A stretch of 32,947 nt of DNA from Cytidiella melzeri (GCA_022592445.1 JABYQR010000448.1:1-32947); one strand, 5' to 3'; counted from the first letter of the stretch, positions 20,493 to 30,970 are shown. Program-made: numbers and translations. The notes: generated from the sequence alone by a model not told the origin.

Positions 20493-21782
20493 ATGGCCGA
20501 CACGCTGCGCTATCTCGGCTCTCTCGCTGGTCACAAAGGATGGGTTACCGCCATCGCCACCTCGTCGGAGAATCCAGAGATGATCTTGACTGCCTCGAGA
20601 GGTACTTGAATCCGCTTATGTATGCTCAAATGTTCGCCTAAATGTACACGTCGTAGACAAGACCATCATCGTTTGGCAACTCACGCGTGAGGACGACCAG
20701 TATGGCTACCCTAAACGCATCCTCCACGGACACAACCACTTTGTTTCTGACGTTGTCATCTCTTCGGATGGCCAATTCGCTCTCTCCTCGTCTTGGGACC
20801 ATACCCTCCGTCTTTGGGACCTCAACACCGGCCTTACCACCCGCCGCTTTGTTGGCCACACTTCCGATGTCCTCTCTGTGAGCTTCAGTGCTGACAACAG
20901 ACAGATCGTCTCTGGCTCCCGTGACAGGACTATCAAGCTCTGGAACACGCTCGGAGAGTGCAAATATGATATTAAGGAGGATGGCCACACAGAATGGTGA
21001 TTTATCTCTTTGACGTATACATTTTATATCTTGTGAACATCGTTTGTGTGTAGGGTCTCCTGCGTCCGTTTCAGCCCTAATGTCCTGAACCCTGTCATTG
21101 TCTCATGCGGATGGGACAAGGTTGTGAAGGTGAGACTCTACTATCTTGTTGAAGCCGCACTCCGTGGGGTGATGTTACAATATAATATTTGCTACTTCAG
21201 AGGGCAAACACCCAATGAGACCATATATAATCACCAAGATCTCTGACCTAATCCTCCATCATGTTCCCGATAATCCTCAAAATTCTAAACTAACATCCTT
21301 CCATAGGTTTGGGAACTTCAGAAGTTCAAGCTGAAAACCAACCACTACGGTCACACTGGTTACATTAACACCATATCCGTCTCGCCAGATGGTTCGCTTG
21401 CCGCGTCAGGTGGCAAGGACGGTATCACCATGCTTTGGGACCTCAACGAGGGCAAGCATCTCTACTCCCTCGAGGCTGGTGACACCGTCAACGCCCTTGT
21501 CTTTTCACCGAACAGGTACTGGCTCTGCGCAGCCACTGCTACCTGCATCAAAATTTTCGACCTCGAGAGCAAGTGAGGACACCTACATTCTCCCTGCTGT
21601 CTTGATTGCTTACTCATCTGAATATCCCTAGGTCGATCGTCGATGAGCTCAAGCCCGACTTTGCCCAGAACCCAGGTTCACGAGAGCCGGAGTGTGTCTC
21701 TCTTGCGTGGTCTTCGGATGGTCAGACACTGTTCGGTGGCTTCACCGATGACCTCGTCCGCGTATGGACCGTGGGCTCATGA
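20493..21782 (+). CDS. cpc2: RACK1/Cpc2/Asc1 WD40 ribosomal scaffold
   Basis: Small-subunit ribosome-bound beta-propeller that scaffolds signalling (protein kinase C, MAPK and general amino-acid control inputs in other fungi). Exons 20493-20601, 20657-20996, 21054-21129, 21307-21572 and 21632-21782 give 942 nt, 313 residues, the family's usual length, all in phase. Seven WD repeats are visible. Hallmarks are [108 protein letters not shown] and the C-terminal [16 protein letters not shown]. The conserved ribosome-contact Arg-Asp-Lys of repeat 1 (SRDKT) is split by intron 1. Intron 3 (21130-21306, 177 nt) is three times longer than its neighbours because it hosts a snoRNA. No break or oddity was seen; this is the most certain gene of the window. 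Confidence 0.97.
21164..21250 (+). ncRNA. snR24: Box C/D snoRNA U24 (snR24) inside RACK1 intron 3
   Basis: Inside intron 3 of RACK1 there is a box C-like GTGATGT (21169-21175), a D'-like CAGA after the guide tattTGCTACTTCAGAG, a C' box ATGAGA, and box D CTGA (21243-21246) preceded by the guide caccaagatct. Both guide stretches (atttgctacttcagag and caccaagatctctga) agree with U24/snR24 as I remember it. U24/snR24 directs 2'-O-methylation of neighbouring cytidines of the large-subunit rRNA. In Saccharomyces snR24 also sits in the intron of ASC1, the RACK1 gene. The RNA is expected to be released by debranching and trimming of the intron. The ends are approximate, and the terminal stem is short. 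Confidence 0.9.
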
Positions 21783-22558
21783 GCGCAGGAGCAGTTGGGT
21801 TTCAAGTTGTAGCCATATTGCTGTCGGAGTATTCTCACTGCATTGTTATTTTTTGCGCTTATGTTGCCTTCTGTACACAAAATCAAAAGCACCCTGCTGC
21901 GCTAGCTCGCGGTTTGAGACGCGTTATCATGGGATCCTTGATTTTAAAAAGAAAGGTGAGGTGGCTGATGAAAACTGTATTGGTACCTCGCGCTGCTTGC
22001 AAAATGATGATTTTGTCGTCACTCTGCATGGTGCACGGAAATCAGCCTGGCGCGTACATGTTAGTAGGGAGACACGTATGTTTGTACATTTGTATTATAG
22101 TCTCGAAGCAGACGTTACAGTGCTTTGCATATAAATCTGCAGTCGCGATTGTTCGCGTGTACAGTATAGGACCGGTCCTATGCCCAACAGATATAGGAGA
22201 CGATCTTGTTGGTGTTGGTGAAAGTCCACTGGATATTTAGTAAATGTTGCTATACCAGTGTTCTACCCAGAAATAAATTCTTGAACTGCTGAGCACCCAA
22301 AGTGTGGCTGTAGAAATTGTACAAGTGCAGGGGTTGCTGCGCCTAATGGTAGTCTCCGTAGCTAACCACGAGGGAGAAGAGTCTCGTTCCCAGACGTTCG
22401 AACGGGGAGACATAGTCTCGAACCAGACGTTAAGGGAGAGCGCGGACGTCGCCGATGCTCCTTCCTTGTTTGGAGCGCGGAGTTCGAAAAAGACACAATG
22501 AACCGCGCTCCTTAACGTCTGGTGTAAGATAGACCCATTTCACTATCGACCACGTCAC
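21783..22558. other. RACK1 3' region and gap
   Basis: Follows the RACK1 stop. The first part presumably holds its 3' UTR. ORFs here overlap out of frame and carry no recognisable domain. An inverted repeat lies at 22423-22522, just before the split repeat-type ORF. Confidence 0.45.
22423..22522. repeat. Inverted repeat, 20-23 bp arms
   Basis: The left arm (22423-22445) starts ccagacgttaagg and ends gcgcgg. The right arm ccgcgctccttaacgtctgg (22503-22522) is its reverse complement apart from a 3-nt bulge. The spacer is 57 bp. A further partial copy (ccagacgttcgaac) begins near 22390. It lies about 37 bp upstream of the first ATG of the split ORF, and may be a border or a hairpin of the repeat that carries that ORF. 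Confidence 0.55.
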
Positions 22559-23843
22559 ATGCACCAGCGTGACGGCGCTTATGGCCTTTTGGCGGGGAGT
22601 ACACAGAAGCATCCTCTCTTGTACCGGTACCACCACCATCGAAGACAGACGCCCATGACTACTCCTTCGACTCTCGACGTACCTATGGCGACAGCAGTGC
22701 GAACGAAGTCCAGCTCACCTACAGCTGGACCCGTTCGAAGAGAGGGCTCTGTGGAGCCCTTTGAACCATACGGGGGCAGACCTAAAAAGTCTGCTCCCAA
22801 ATTTTTGACCTCGAAAGAGGCCCCTGCTTTGCAGGACCCCGAAGTCTCTAGTGGTGCAACCGCTAGAGACCTCAAACCAATCCCTGAGGGTTCCATCGCC
22901 CCTGCGCATAGCTCGGGTGCTGGCTCGCAAGGGACTCAATTTCATGCCCCCCCGACGTATGCGACTATTGTCCAGACGTCGCAGGCGAATGAGGTGCCGT
23001 TGCAGGTAAGCATACGCACCCCCCAACTATCCATCGATCCACGTGCCTGTCATCTGATGGGCACGAGGATTTACTTTGCGCAATATGGGACTGCGCTTAC
23101 AGTCGTGTTTCGAATTCAGATTCCGACATCGACCCAGGCTGTTCCAGCCGGGTCTAATCCTTTCCAAGGGCGAACGCACACCAGTGAGCCCGAGGACAGA
23201 AACCAATCGCAGCGAATCGGGGAAGGATCTATCCTTCACGCATTCGTGTGCAGAGGCGAGAACGCAGTGGGTGACATCCTGGATCGTGTCATTGAGTCGT
23301 TCGACAATATCGCGATGGCGGCCCCTAGTTGGGACCCGTCTGGCGCGTTCTTCGCGGAGCTGCCTGTAGGTAGGCGGGAATTCGCTCGTAATCACATCGT
23401 GGGTCTGTTACAGATGGTGACAGACCATTTCGAAGCGTACTTCCGAAAGTGGGACCCTGCTTCCCCTTCTCTCCTCATTGCGTCTACTCAGGCGCACCGA
23501 CACATCGAAGCCTCAACGTTTATCCGGGGCACGGTGTCTGACATGGCTTCCAGCGTCAGTCAGATTCGCTCTGACATGGCCAAGCTGCGTAGCGAGCGGA
23601 GGCTCAGGTTCCAACAGGAACATATGGAAGTGGACGACGAGGCTTTGCCGTCGTATGCCCGCCCGACAAAAGCGTCTGCAGCCAAGGGACCTGGTCCCAA
23701 GGCCAAAAAGACGCTCGACTCAATTTGTGTTGCTCCCAGTCGTGCCTCTCGTAGAGAGCGTGGTGGCGCGATAAGCGATGCGATGACTTCTGCGGACGAG
23801 GGTGGTGTTGCCTCCGAAGCTGAAGAGATCATGACACCGGGAG
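22559..23843 (+). pseudogene. 5' part of a repeat-type ORF, split by the LTR element
   Basis: An uninterrupted 428-codon reading frame (ATG 22559; an alternative ATG at 22655 looks equally good) that ends only inside the LTR inserted at 23844. The product is Ser/Pro/Thr-rich with a more ordered central part (RGENAVGDILDRVIESFDNI and FARNHIVGLLQMVTDHFEAY), then a likely coiled coil (SSVSQIRSDMAKLRSERRLR) and a basic, low-complexity tail. No introns are needed, unlike every genuine gene nearby, which fits a mobile-element ORF. Its frame continues exactly after the element at 31789. I do not recognise the family. Best guess is ORF1/gag of a non-LTR retrotransposon, from the downstream part. Function is unknown. 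Confidence 0.55.
23839..23843 (+). repeat. Target site duplication GGGAG, left
   Basis: GGGAG directly before the left LTR, repeated directly after the right LTR (31784-31788). Five bp is the usual duplication for Ty3/gypsy integrases. Confidence 0.95.
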
Positions 23844-24665
23844 TGACATGGATAGTCCAACAGAGACCGGATTTTTCCAACAATGTCACAAGTTTACAGC
23901 CGTAGGCGCCTATCTAGAGCGCTTATTTTCCGGCTAGGAGTGTTACCGGACCTAACCCTAACCCGGGTCACGTGACATCCTGCCTTATTTATCAATAGTC
24001 CAGACCCAAACCCTAGACTCAATCTGGAGCGGTTCCAGATCAACCTAGGCTATTGTTCTATTGTTCAACTTCCATTGATAGGGATTCCCCAGGGATTCCC
24101 CAGGGATTCCCCAGGGATTCCCCTAGGTCCTATTGTTCTATTGTCTTTCGACTATTGTCTTCTATCTATTGTTAGGGATTCCCCAGGGATTCCCCCAGTT
24201 TCTATTGTTCTATTGTTCCTATTCTATTGTTCTATTGTTCTATTGTTCTAGCTCTATTATTCTACGTACCCTGGTCCTTGACAGTTACTCAGGTCCTTGA
24301 CAGTTACCCTGGTCCCTTATTGTTCTATTGTTACTCCAGCCCCACAGTTACTCCAGTCCCTAGTGTGGGAACTGGTGCACAGACCACCCAGACACAGTAT
24401 ATATAGTACCCCTTACCCTCCCTGGTTCTGCATCTTGACCTCTTCGTCATTTGCACTGCCAGGTGAGTTACTCAATGTAACCTAGTATTAGTCTGATATT
24501 AACTTCGTCATTTGCACTGCCAGTATCCGGCCTCTGAGCCTGCTTGCCTGCTCATCATCGACTTTGACCTCGTTGTCGTCGTTGGAGATCCACTTCCACT
24601 TCCACTCCCCCTCTTCTCTGCCCTTGTTTAGGGTTTAGCAGTATAGCAGCAGTCGCTCCGCGACA
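23844..24665 (+). repeat. Left LTR (822 bp)
   Basis: TG...CA-bounded. Contains in order: telomere-like cctaaccctaaccc (23951-23964), the palindrome GTCACGTGAC (23967-23976), tandem GGGATTCCCCA units (about four near 24080-24125, two near 24175-24200), many CTATTGTT units, a TATA box (24398-24405), the predicted RNA start (24432) and a 21-nt direct repeat (24442-24462 and 24503-24523). It differs from the right LTR by a few single-base changes and indels plus repeat-unit number. From about 24270 to the end I saw no difference. Confidence 0.95.
24398..24405 (+). promoter_or_regulatory. TATA box of the LTR promoter
   Basis: TATATATA, 34 nt before ATCTTGACCT (24432). Repeated at 31516-31523 in the right LTR. 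It sets the U3/R border near 24432 and supports the predicted RNA 5' end. Confidence 0.65.
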
Positions 24666-24667
24666 TT

Positions 24668-24677
24668 AGGTCAAGAT
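24668..24677 (+). other. Primer-binding site, likely self-priming type
   Basis: AGGTCAAGAT begins two bases after the left LTR and is the exact reverse complement of ATCTTGACCT (24432-24441), located at the expected transcript start 34 nt after the TATA box. It does not begin with TGG, as a tRNA 3'-CCA-primed site would. Known precedent: Tf1 and the sushi group prime from the 5' end of their own RNA. Self-priming here is an inference from complementarity and position. Confidence 0.65.
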
Positions 24678-24837
24678 ACCACACAGCTACCGGCACGACT
24701 GCCCTTAGCTTGGATCAAGTCTTCCTGTCCCCCCAGTTTTAAAATGTTTATTCCCCCCTACGTTTGAGAGTAAGCCATCGCCGTCCGTCTTGACGTGCTT
24801 GATCGCTGACTCGTTCACTTTCCGTGGTTGATTCTTA
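24678..24837 (+). other. Retroelement leader
   Basis: Untranslated leader between PBS and the first long open frame. A possible short start (ATG 24744, MFIPPYV then stop) follows, with a run of six C. A putative acceptor gattcttag precedes the open frame at 24837, so a spliced start is possible. Confidence 0.35.
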
Positions 24838-27156
24838 GTGCCGAAAGAATCCCACTCCCGTTTCACCGCTCGTCCAGATCCTTTGCACAAGGATCTGAAC
24901 CAAGCGCGTCGAGAAGTCAAGATCCATCGCGCCTTGCCCCAGGCCGTGTTTGATCAACTCGACGCAGAGCACGCACGTGGCAAGAGCCACAAGTACACGG
25001 AGAAGGAGCTCAAGGCTATTGCCTCCTACGTCGGTCGCCGTAAACCCAAGGGTTCTGCCCTCACACACAGATTCCCCACTGCAGAGGAGTTTGAGAAACT
25101 CCGTGCTGAGTCCAAAGAGTTCGCTGCCCGTACCGCACGCGAACGAGCTGAGGCCTTAGCAAGTCTTCCTAAGAAGCCTTCGTTAGCAGAACGCTTCCCA
25201 GCCCGGCCAGCCACCAACCCTGGTGCAGCCCTCATAGCCGCAAAGCCGACTCTCATCGACTTCCAAAAGCACACCCTTGAAGACCTTCAAGGAATCTTCA
25301 CTCCAAAGCTCACTGCCACCCTCCAACGCCTGTCGATTCTACCCACCATCGACAAGTACCAACAGCTTCACGAAGGCACGAGGCGTAACTTTGAGCAAGA
25401 GAAACAGAAGTTAGAAAAGCTTCTGGAGGAGCTACCAACCCGAGCCACTGTCATCACTCAGCGTGAGTGGCAGCTGCTGGATTGGGGTTTAAAGGCAATA
25501 GGAGGAATCAGTTTCAAGGGTCTAAGAAGGAACTACGAACAAGTGTTCAAAGCTTTAGACAGAGTTTGGTCGGACGAGTACTTCGTATCATTCTAGAAAT
25601 ACAGTGTGGCTTCTCAAAGTCCCAGAAGTAGTGTTTGGTCTAGAGATCATCTCCCCTGTGAGAACTACCCACACGCTTTCAATCACCGTACCATCAGAGA
25701 CGAGTCTTACGACCCAGAAGAAGGACACGAAGCCTGTGAAACTCAGCCCTGTCCAAACCGATACAACGGTATTGCATATCCCAGTCGGTACAAACCAGTA
25801 TTGACCCATTCATCATTGGCAAGAAGCTCGTATCCTTGAATCCCTCCCACCCTTGCCTGAAGAAGACTTCGATCGAACCTTCACACAGGAGCAATACCAG
25901 ATGGATTCCACCAACGTGTCTCAGCATGCTTCTAGGGCAGCAACCCCAGCCCCCGCACAAGAACCGTCTCCGCCCCCCACAGCAGAACAACTTCTGCATG
26001 CGCTACTCCTCGGTCAGCAACAGCTGACACAAGCCATCACAGCGCTGGTCCAAAACCAGCAACCGGTCAACAACAGGTCACGGGAAAGGGTTGTAGAGAA
26101 ACCCGCTAGTTTCAAGGGCAATGCAAGTAGTGACGCGCGTCGCTTTCTAGCTGCCTTCTCAATGTACGCACAGTTTAATGAGAAGCTGTCGCCGTACAAT
26201 GCCCAAGGTGGTCAGACCCGGTTAGACCATCTTTGGATCTCGTCGGCCTTGTCATTTATGACCGAGGATGCAGCAGTTTGGGCTACGCCCCACATGGATT
26301 TAATTGCCAGCCATCAAATGGCATTCAATGGTGATTGGGACAATTTCAAGGCGGCGTTCAAAGCACGATTTGAACCAGTTGACGAAATGGGGATGCTAAG
26401 GCCAAGCTCAGGGAGCTGTGGCAAGGCAAAAAGACAGTTCCCGAGTACACGGCCCGATTCCGGGAAATCATGGACAGAACAGGTTACTCGACACAGGACC
26501 TCCGAGACCGGTATTATGAACACCTGAGCACCACGATCAAGGATGAATTAGTTCACACCGCACGGCCCCACGTCACCCTCGTCGATCTAATAAATGTGGC
26601 CACTGACATTGACAACTGTCTTCGGGTCTGAGCTCAGGAAAAGGCTCGTGAACAAGGTCGGACAGTCCCCAACATGTTCAAATCCACCCCGGTCTCCACC
26701 TCGTCCCCAGCTCCTTTTGTCCAACCATCTCGCGATTCCAACGCTATGGAAATTGACGCAACCAAAGTTGGGCCCAATGGGAAAACACGTGCTGATTTCA
26801 TGAAGGCAATGAATGGAAGGTGCTACGGATGTGGATCTAAGGATCACCAAAAGAAGGATGGAAAACACGATCGTGAACTGTGCGGACATTGTGGTGGCAA
26901 CCATCAGACGCAAGTTTGCCAAAGCCGGTTCCTCGGATACCCACCCAGGCAACAGAAGGTGGCTGCTAGTACCCTCTTTGATCCATCCACCTCGGCCCCC
27001 TCGTCGTCCTCGTCCGCGAGGCCCTTACCTACCCCGCCCGCTGCAACTGTCGCCAGCTCTTCGTCTTCAACTCCGTTTGACTACGATGCCATCATGAAGC
27101 AGATGTCATCGCTCACGGATCAAGTCAAGCAGCTGGGAAATCAAAGGGATTTTTAG
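24838..27156 (+). pseudogene. gag: gag region of the chromovirus, broken
   Basis: Encodes the capsid/nucleocapsid polyprotein in pieces. The first open part (24838-25596; opens with GTG, no ATG) is basic and charged. It ends at TAG 25594-25596, after which the same frame continues to 25839. The capsid-like part starts in another frame (around MDSTNVSQ, 25902) with FKGNASSDARRFLAAF. A further single-base frame change near 26388-26396 and a TGA at 26629-26631 follow. The last part carries a zinc-knuckle region (CYGCGSKDH and CGHCGGNHQTQVC, about 26821-26922) and a Pro/Ser-rich linker, ending at TAG 27154-27156. Four breaks in total; no intact Gag can be read from this copy. Confidence 0.8.
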
Positions 27157-30100
27157 AACGGACTCCAGGTGAAACCGCACCCTCGAGTCCCTCTGGAAAG
27201 ACCTATATAGAAGAAGTGGAGGACAATGATGACTCCCCCATGGACACAGTTTTTAGCACGCCTGTAGTAATTACCCGTCCCGCTCAGCAACCTGATTCGC
27301 CGCCTTTAGCTTTATTTAACGACATGTATAACTACTACGAAACCTTGTCGTCTTGCATAGTGCCTGAAATAGACCCGCTTAGCATGCATTTCCGAGTTCC
27401 AATTACGCTCAAAGGAGTGTTCAGAGAAAAGGGCATCAAAGCTATGATTGACTCAGGAGCCACCGCATTGTTCCTAAGTCAAGACTTTGTCAACCGGCAC
27501 CGAGTACGTACGGTCCCCTTAGAAAGACAGATCCCACTCCACAACATCGATGGGACTCTAAATCAAGGAGGACGTATCACACACAGAGCAGAGCTCGAAC
27601 TACAAGTTGGGGCTATCAAAGAAAACGCAACATTTTTGGTCACGGACATCGGACCAGAAGATTGCATTCTAGGCCTACCCTGGCTTCGCAAAGCAAACCC
27701 CAAGATCAATTGGGCTACCGGAGAAATGGAACTGGAAGCCAAAGAAGACTTTGAACCCTTCCAGTCTATCACAGCCAATCGAAAGCAGAGACGAGCCTGG
27801 CTCAGAGCCGGTATCATTCAGGACACCAAAGAAGAGCTTTGGTCCTGTGCTAGCTATACGTACTCTACAGACATTGCGGCTAAGGCCCATCAATCCAAAG
27901 AGCAACAGACGTTCGAACAGATGGTTCCAGAAGAATACCGCAGACACCAGAAAGTCTTTTCCGAAGAAGCATCACAGCGCCTCCCAGAGCACCAACCCTG
28001 GGATCACACGATTGATCTAACAGAGAACCCAAAGATGTTCAGATCCAAGGTCTACCCCATGTCTCCGAATGAACAAGCGGAGTTAGACAAGTTTATTGAG
28101 GAAAACCTAGCGAAAGGATATATTGTCCCATCCAAGTCGCCCATGGCCTCACCGGTATTCTTCGTCAAGAAGAAGGATGGCAAGCTTCGGCTTGTTCAGG
28201 ATTATCGACGGTTGAATGACATCACGATCAAAAACCGCTACCCACTCCCCTTGGTATCAGACATTACCAATCGACTTCGCCAAGCCAAAATCTTCACTAA
28301 GTTTGACGTACGATGGGGTTACCATAACATTCGGATCAAAGAAAATGACGAATGGAAGGGTGCATTTGTGACAAACCGAGGGCTGTTCGGCCTAAGGTGA
28401 TGTTGTTTGGCATGACCAATTCTCCAGCCACGTTTCAAGCAATGATGAACTCCATCTTTGCTGATCTCATTGCGGAAGGAAAGGTCTCTGTGTACCTGGA
28501 TGACATCCTCATCTTCAGCTCAGAATCACGGAACATCGTAAACTTGTCCATGAAGTATTAGCAAGACTTGAAGCCAATGACCTGTACCTTCGCCCCGAGA
28601 AATGCGAATTTGAACAGTCACAAGTCGAGTACTTAGGTCTAATCATTGGTAACGGAAAGATCCGTATGGACTCGGGTAAAATAGAAGCTATCACCAACTG
28701 GCCGGTACCACAGAACCTCCGTGATGTACGCGGCTTCATTGGATTTGCCAACTTCTACCGACGTTTCATCAAGGACTTTGCACGGCATACCCGTCCCCTA
28801 CATGATCTCACCAAGAAAGACCAACCTTGGAAATGGGGAGAAGCACAGCAGAACGCCTTTCAGATGCTCAAAGATGCGTTCACTCAGGAACCTATTCTAG
28901 TAACATGGGAACCTGATCGTCCCACACGTATTGAAGTCGATGCGTCTGGCTTTGCAACTGGAGGAGTTCTATTGCAGAAACTAGAGGATGGACAATGGCA
29001 CCCTGTAGCATTTCGGTCTCAGTCTATGGCCGAAGCCGAACGGAACTACGAGATCTATGATCGAGAAATGCTCGCTATCATCAGAGCTCTCGAAGATTGG
29101 CGTCACTATCTAGAAGGATTACCCGCGCCCTTTGAGATCATCACAGATCATCAGAATCTGCAGTATTGGAGAACCGCCCAGGACCTGTCTAGACGACAAG
29201 CTCGGTGGTCTTTGTACCTCAGTCGGTTTGACTTTGTGTTAACACACAAGCCCGGAAAGACCCTTACTCAAGGGGACCCATTATCCCGAGTCAGAACCTT
29301 GGAAGTTCTAGATGCATCAGACAACAAGGAACAAGTTGTACTGAAACCCGAATACTTCCAGACAATAGCCGCCTCAAGTACTCCGGAGTCAGATCCGCTA
29401 GAGTCACGAATTAAGGACATCAGTATTCGAGAAGCAGAGGTAGTCCAGGGACTAGCCAAACTTAGAAAGGATGGACCCCGAAAGTTGACTGATGGTGGAC
29501 TTGAGTGGGAAGAAGACAATGGGCTGGTGTACTACAAAGGGAAGCTGTACATTCCAAAGGATCGGGAAGTCCGCAGGGAGATTGTACGACGATGCCATGA
29601 TGCGTTACCGGCAGGACATCCCGGCAAACATGCAACCCTAGAACTGGTTACACGACACTATTGGTGGCCTCGCATGGCATCATTTGTAGAACAATACGTC
29701 CTCGGATGTGACAAATGTCAGCGAACCAAACCGGCACAGCACCCGGTTGCCCCAATACAGCCCATCGAAGTACCAGACGGACCTTGGCAGGTGGTTGGTG
29801 TAGACTTAGTCGGGCCACTCCCACGTAGTAACGGTTTTGACATGATTGCTGTGTACACAGACTTGTACAGCAAGCAAACACATGTTATCCCAACCCAGTC
29901 TACTGTTACAGCTGACGGCATAGCCGACCTCCACATCAAAGAAGTCTTTAGGCTCCATGGTATTCCCCGACAGTTCATATCTGATAGAGGACCTCAGTTT
30001 GCGGCCCGAGTGATGCAAGCGTTGTATAAACGACTAGGCATCACTGGCGCTATGACTACAGCCTATCATCCTCAGGCTAATGGTCAAACGGAAAGAGTCA

Positions 30101-30969
30101 ACCAAGAAGTAGAAAAGATTCTACGACTATTTGTTGATCAACGACAAGATGATTGGGCAGAATACATCCCAGTGGCTGAATTCGCCATCAACTCTCGTGT
30201 CAACTCATCTACACAACACTCTCCGTTTGAAGTCATGTACGGGTACCTACCAGATTTTACCATACCAGTCGGACGTCACAGCCGAATGCCGAATCTAGAT
30301 GCACGTCTAGAAAAGCTCAGACAGGTTCGGACAGAAGCCGAAGCTGCCTCACGTCTATCTAAGGAAAAGATGGCCGAAGCTTCCGGATACACCCGCAGAG
30401 CTACTCCAGTCTTCAAGGAAGGGGACCTCGTGTGGTTGTCTTCCAAGAACGTCAAAGTACATCAGCAGTCTGACAAGCTAGGGCCTAGACAGCTTGGTCC
30501 ATTCACAGTTCTTCAGAAAACCGGTGAACATACGTATCGGATCAAACTCAAATCCGGATATCGTATTCATGACAACATCAATGTTGAACGGCTATCTCCG
30601 TACAGAGGAAACGAAGTAAACGGCCTCATACCGGAACCACCAGCACCAATCATAGTAGATGATCAACAAGTCTACGAAGTTGAGAAGATCCTAGACAGTC
30701 GGATCTATCGGAAGCAAATGCAGTACTTAGTCAAATGGAAAGGCTATGGAGAAGGCGACGTAACGTGGGAACCTGCAGTAAATCTGACCAATGCGAAAGA
30801 GAGCATTGCAGAGTTCCACGCCAGACATACCAATGCACCTCAGAAATTGCCCAAAGCACTCTTCGACTCCATTCCTTGGAAACCGTTGGAGAACATCACA
30901 GAAGCTATTGCATCTGACCTCGAGTGGGCAGATGGTAGAGTCCCTGGTCTTAGTTCATCGAGGCGATGA
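27157..30969 (+). pseudogene. pol: pol region: protease, RT, RNase H, integrase, chromodomain; broken
   Basis: Continues from gag in the -1 frame (frame open from before 27156). Aspartic protease MIDSGATALFLS with ILGLPWL (about 27445-27680). Reverse transcriptase from YPMSPNEQAELDKFI through PVFFVKKKDGKLRLVQDYRR to YLDDILIF (28494-28517, YxDD box). RNase H with EVDASGFATGGVLL and ITDHQNLQYW. Integrase zinc finger (GHPGKH, then CDKC) and catalytic residues in VDLVGPL, SDRGPQF and NGQTERVNQE. A chromodomain near the C-terminus (VYEVEKILDSRIY, YLVKWKGYG, TWEP; about 30670-30820) probably targets integration to histone marks. Two single-base frame breaks, near 28386-28396 and 28527-28535, bracket the catalytic YLDD. 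The stop is at 30967-30969. Confidence 0.93.
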
Positions 30970-30970
30970 A

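Noticed and set aside
20638..20990. Minus-strand ORFs opposite RACK1
   Set aside because: They are antisense shadows of a highly conserved WD40 exon.
24666..24690. tRNA-type primer-binding site
   Set aside because: No TGG start next to the LTR and I recognise no tRNA 3' complement; the self-complementarity to the RNA start explains the site better.
25602..25839. Separate small genes between the two gag parts
   Set aside because: The plus frame simply continues the gag frame after the TAG at 25594-25596; the others are shadows.
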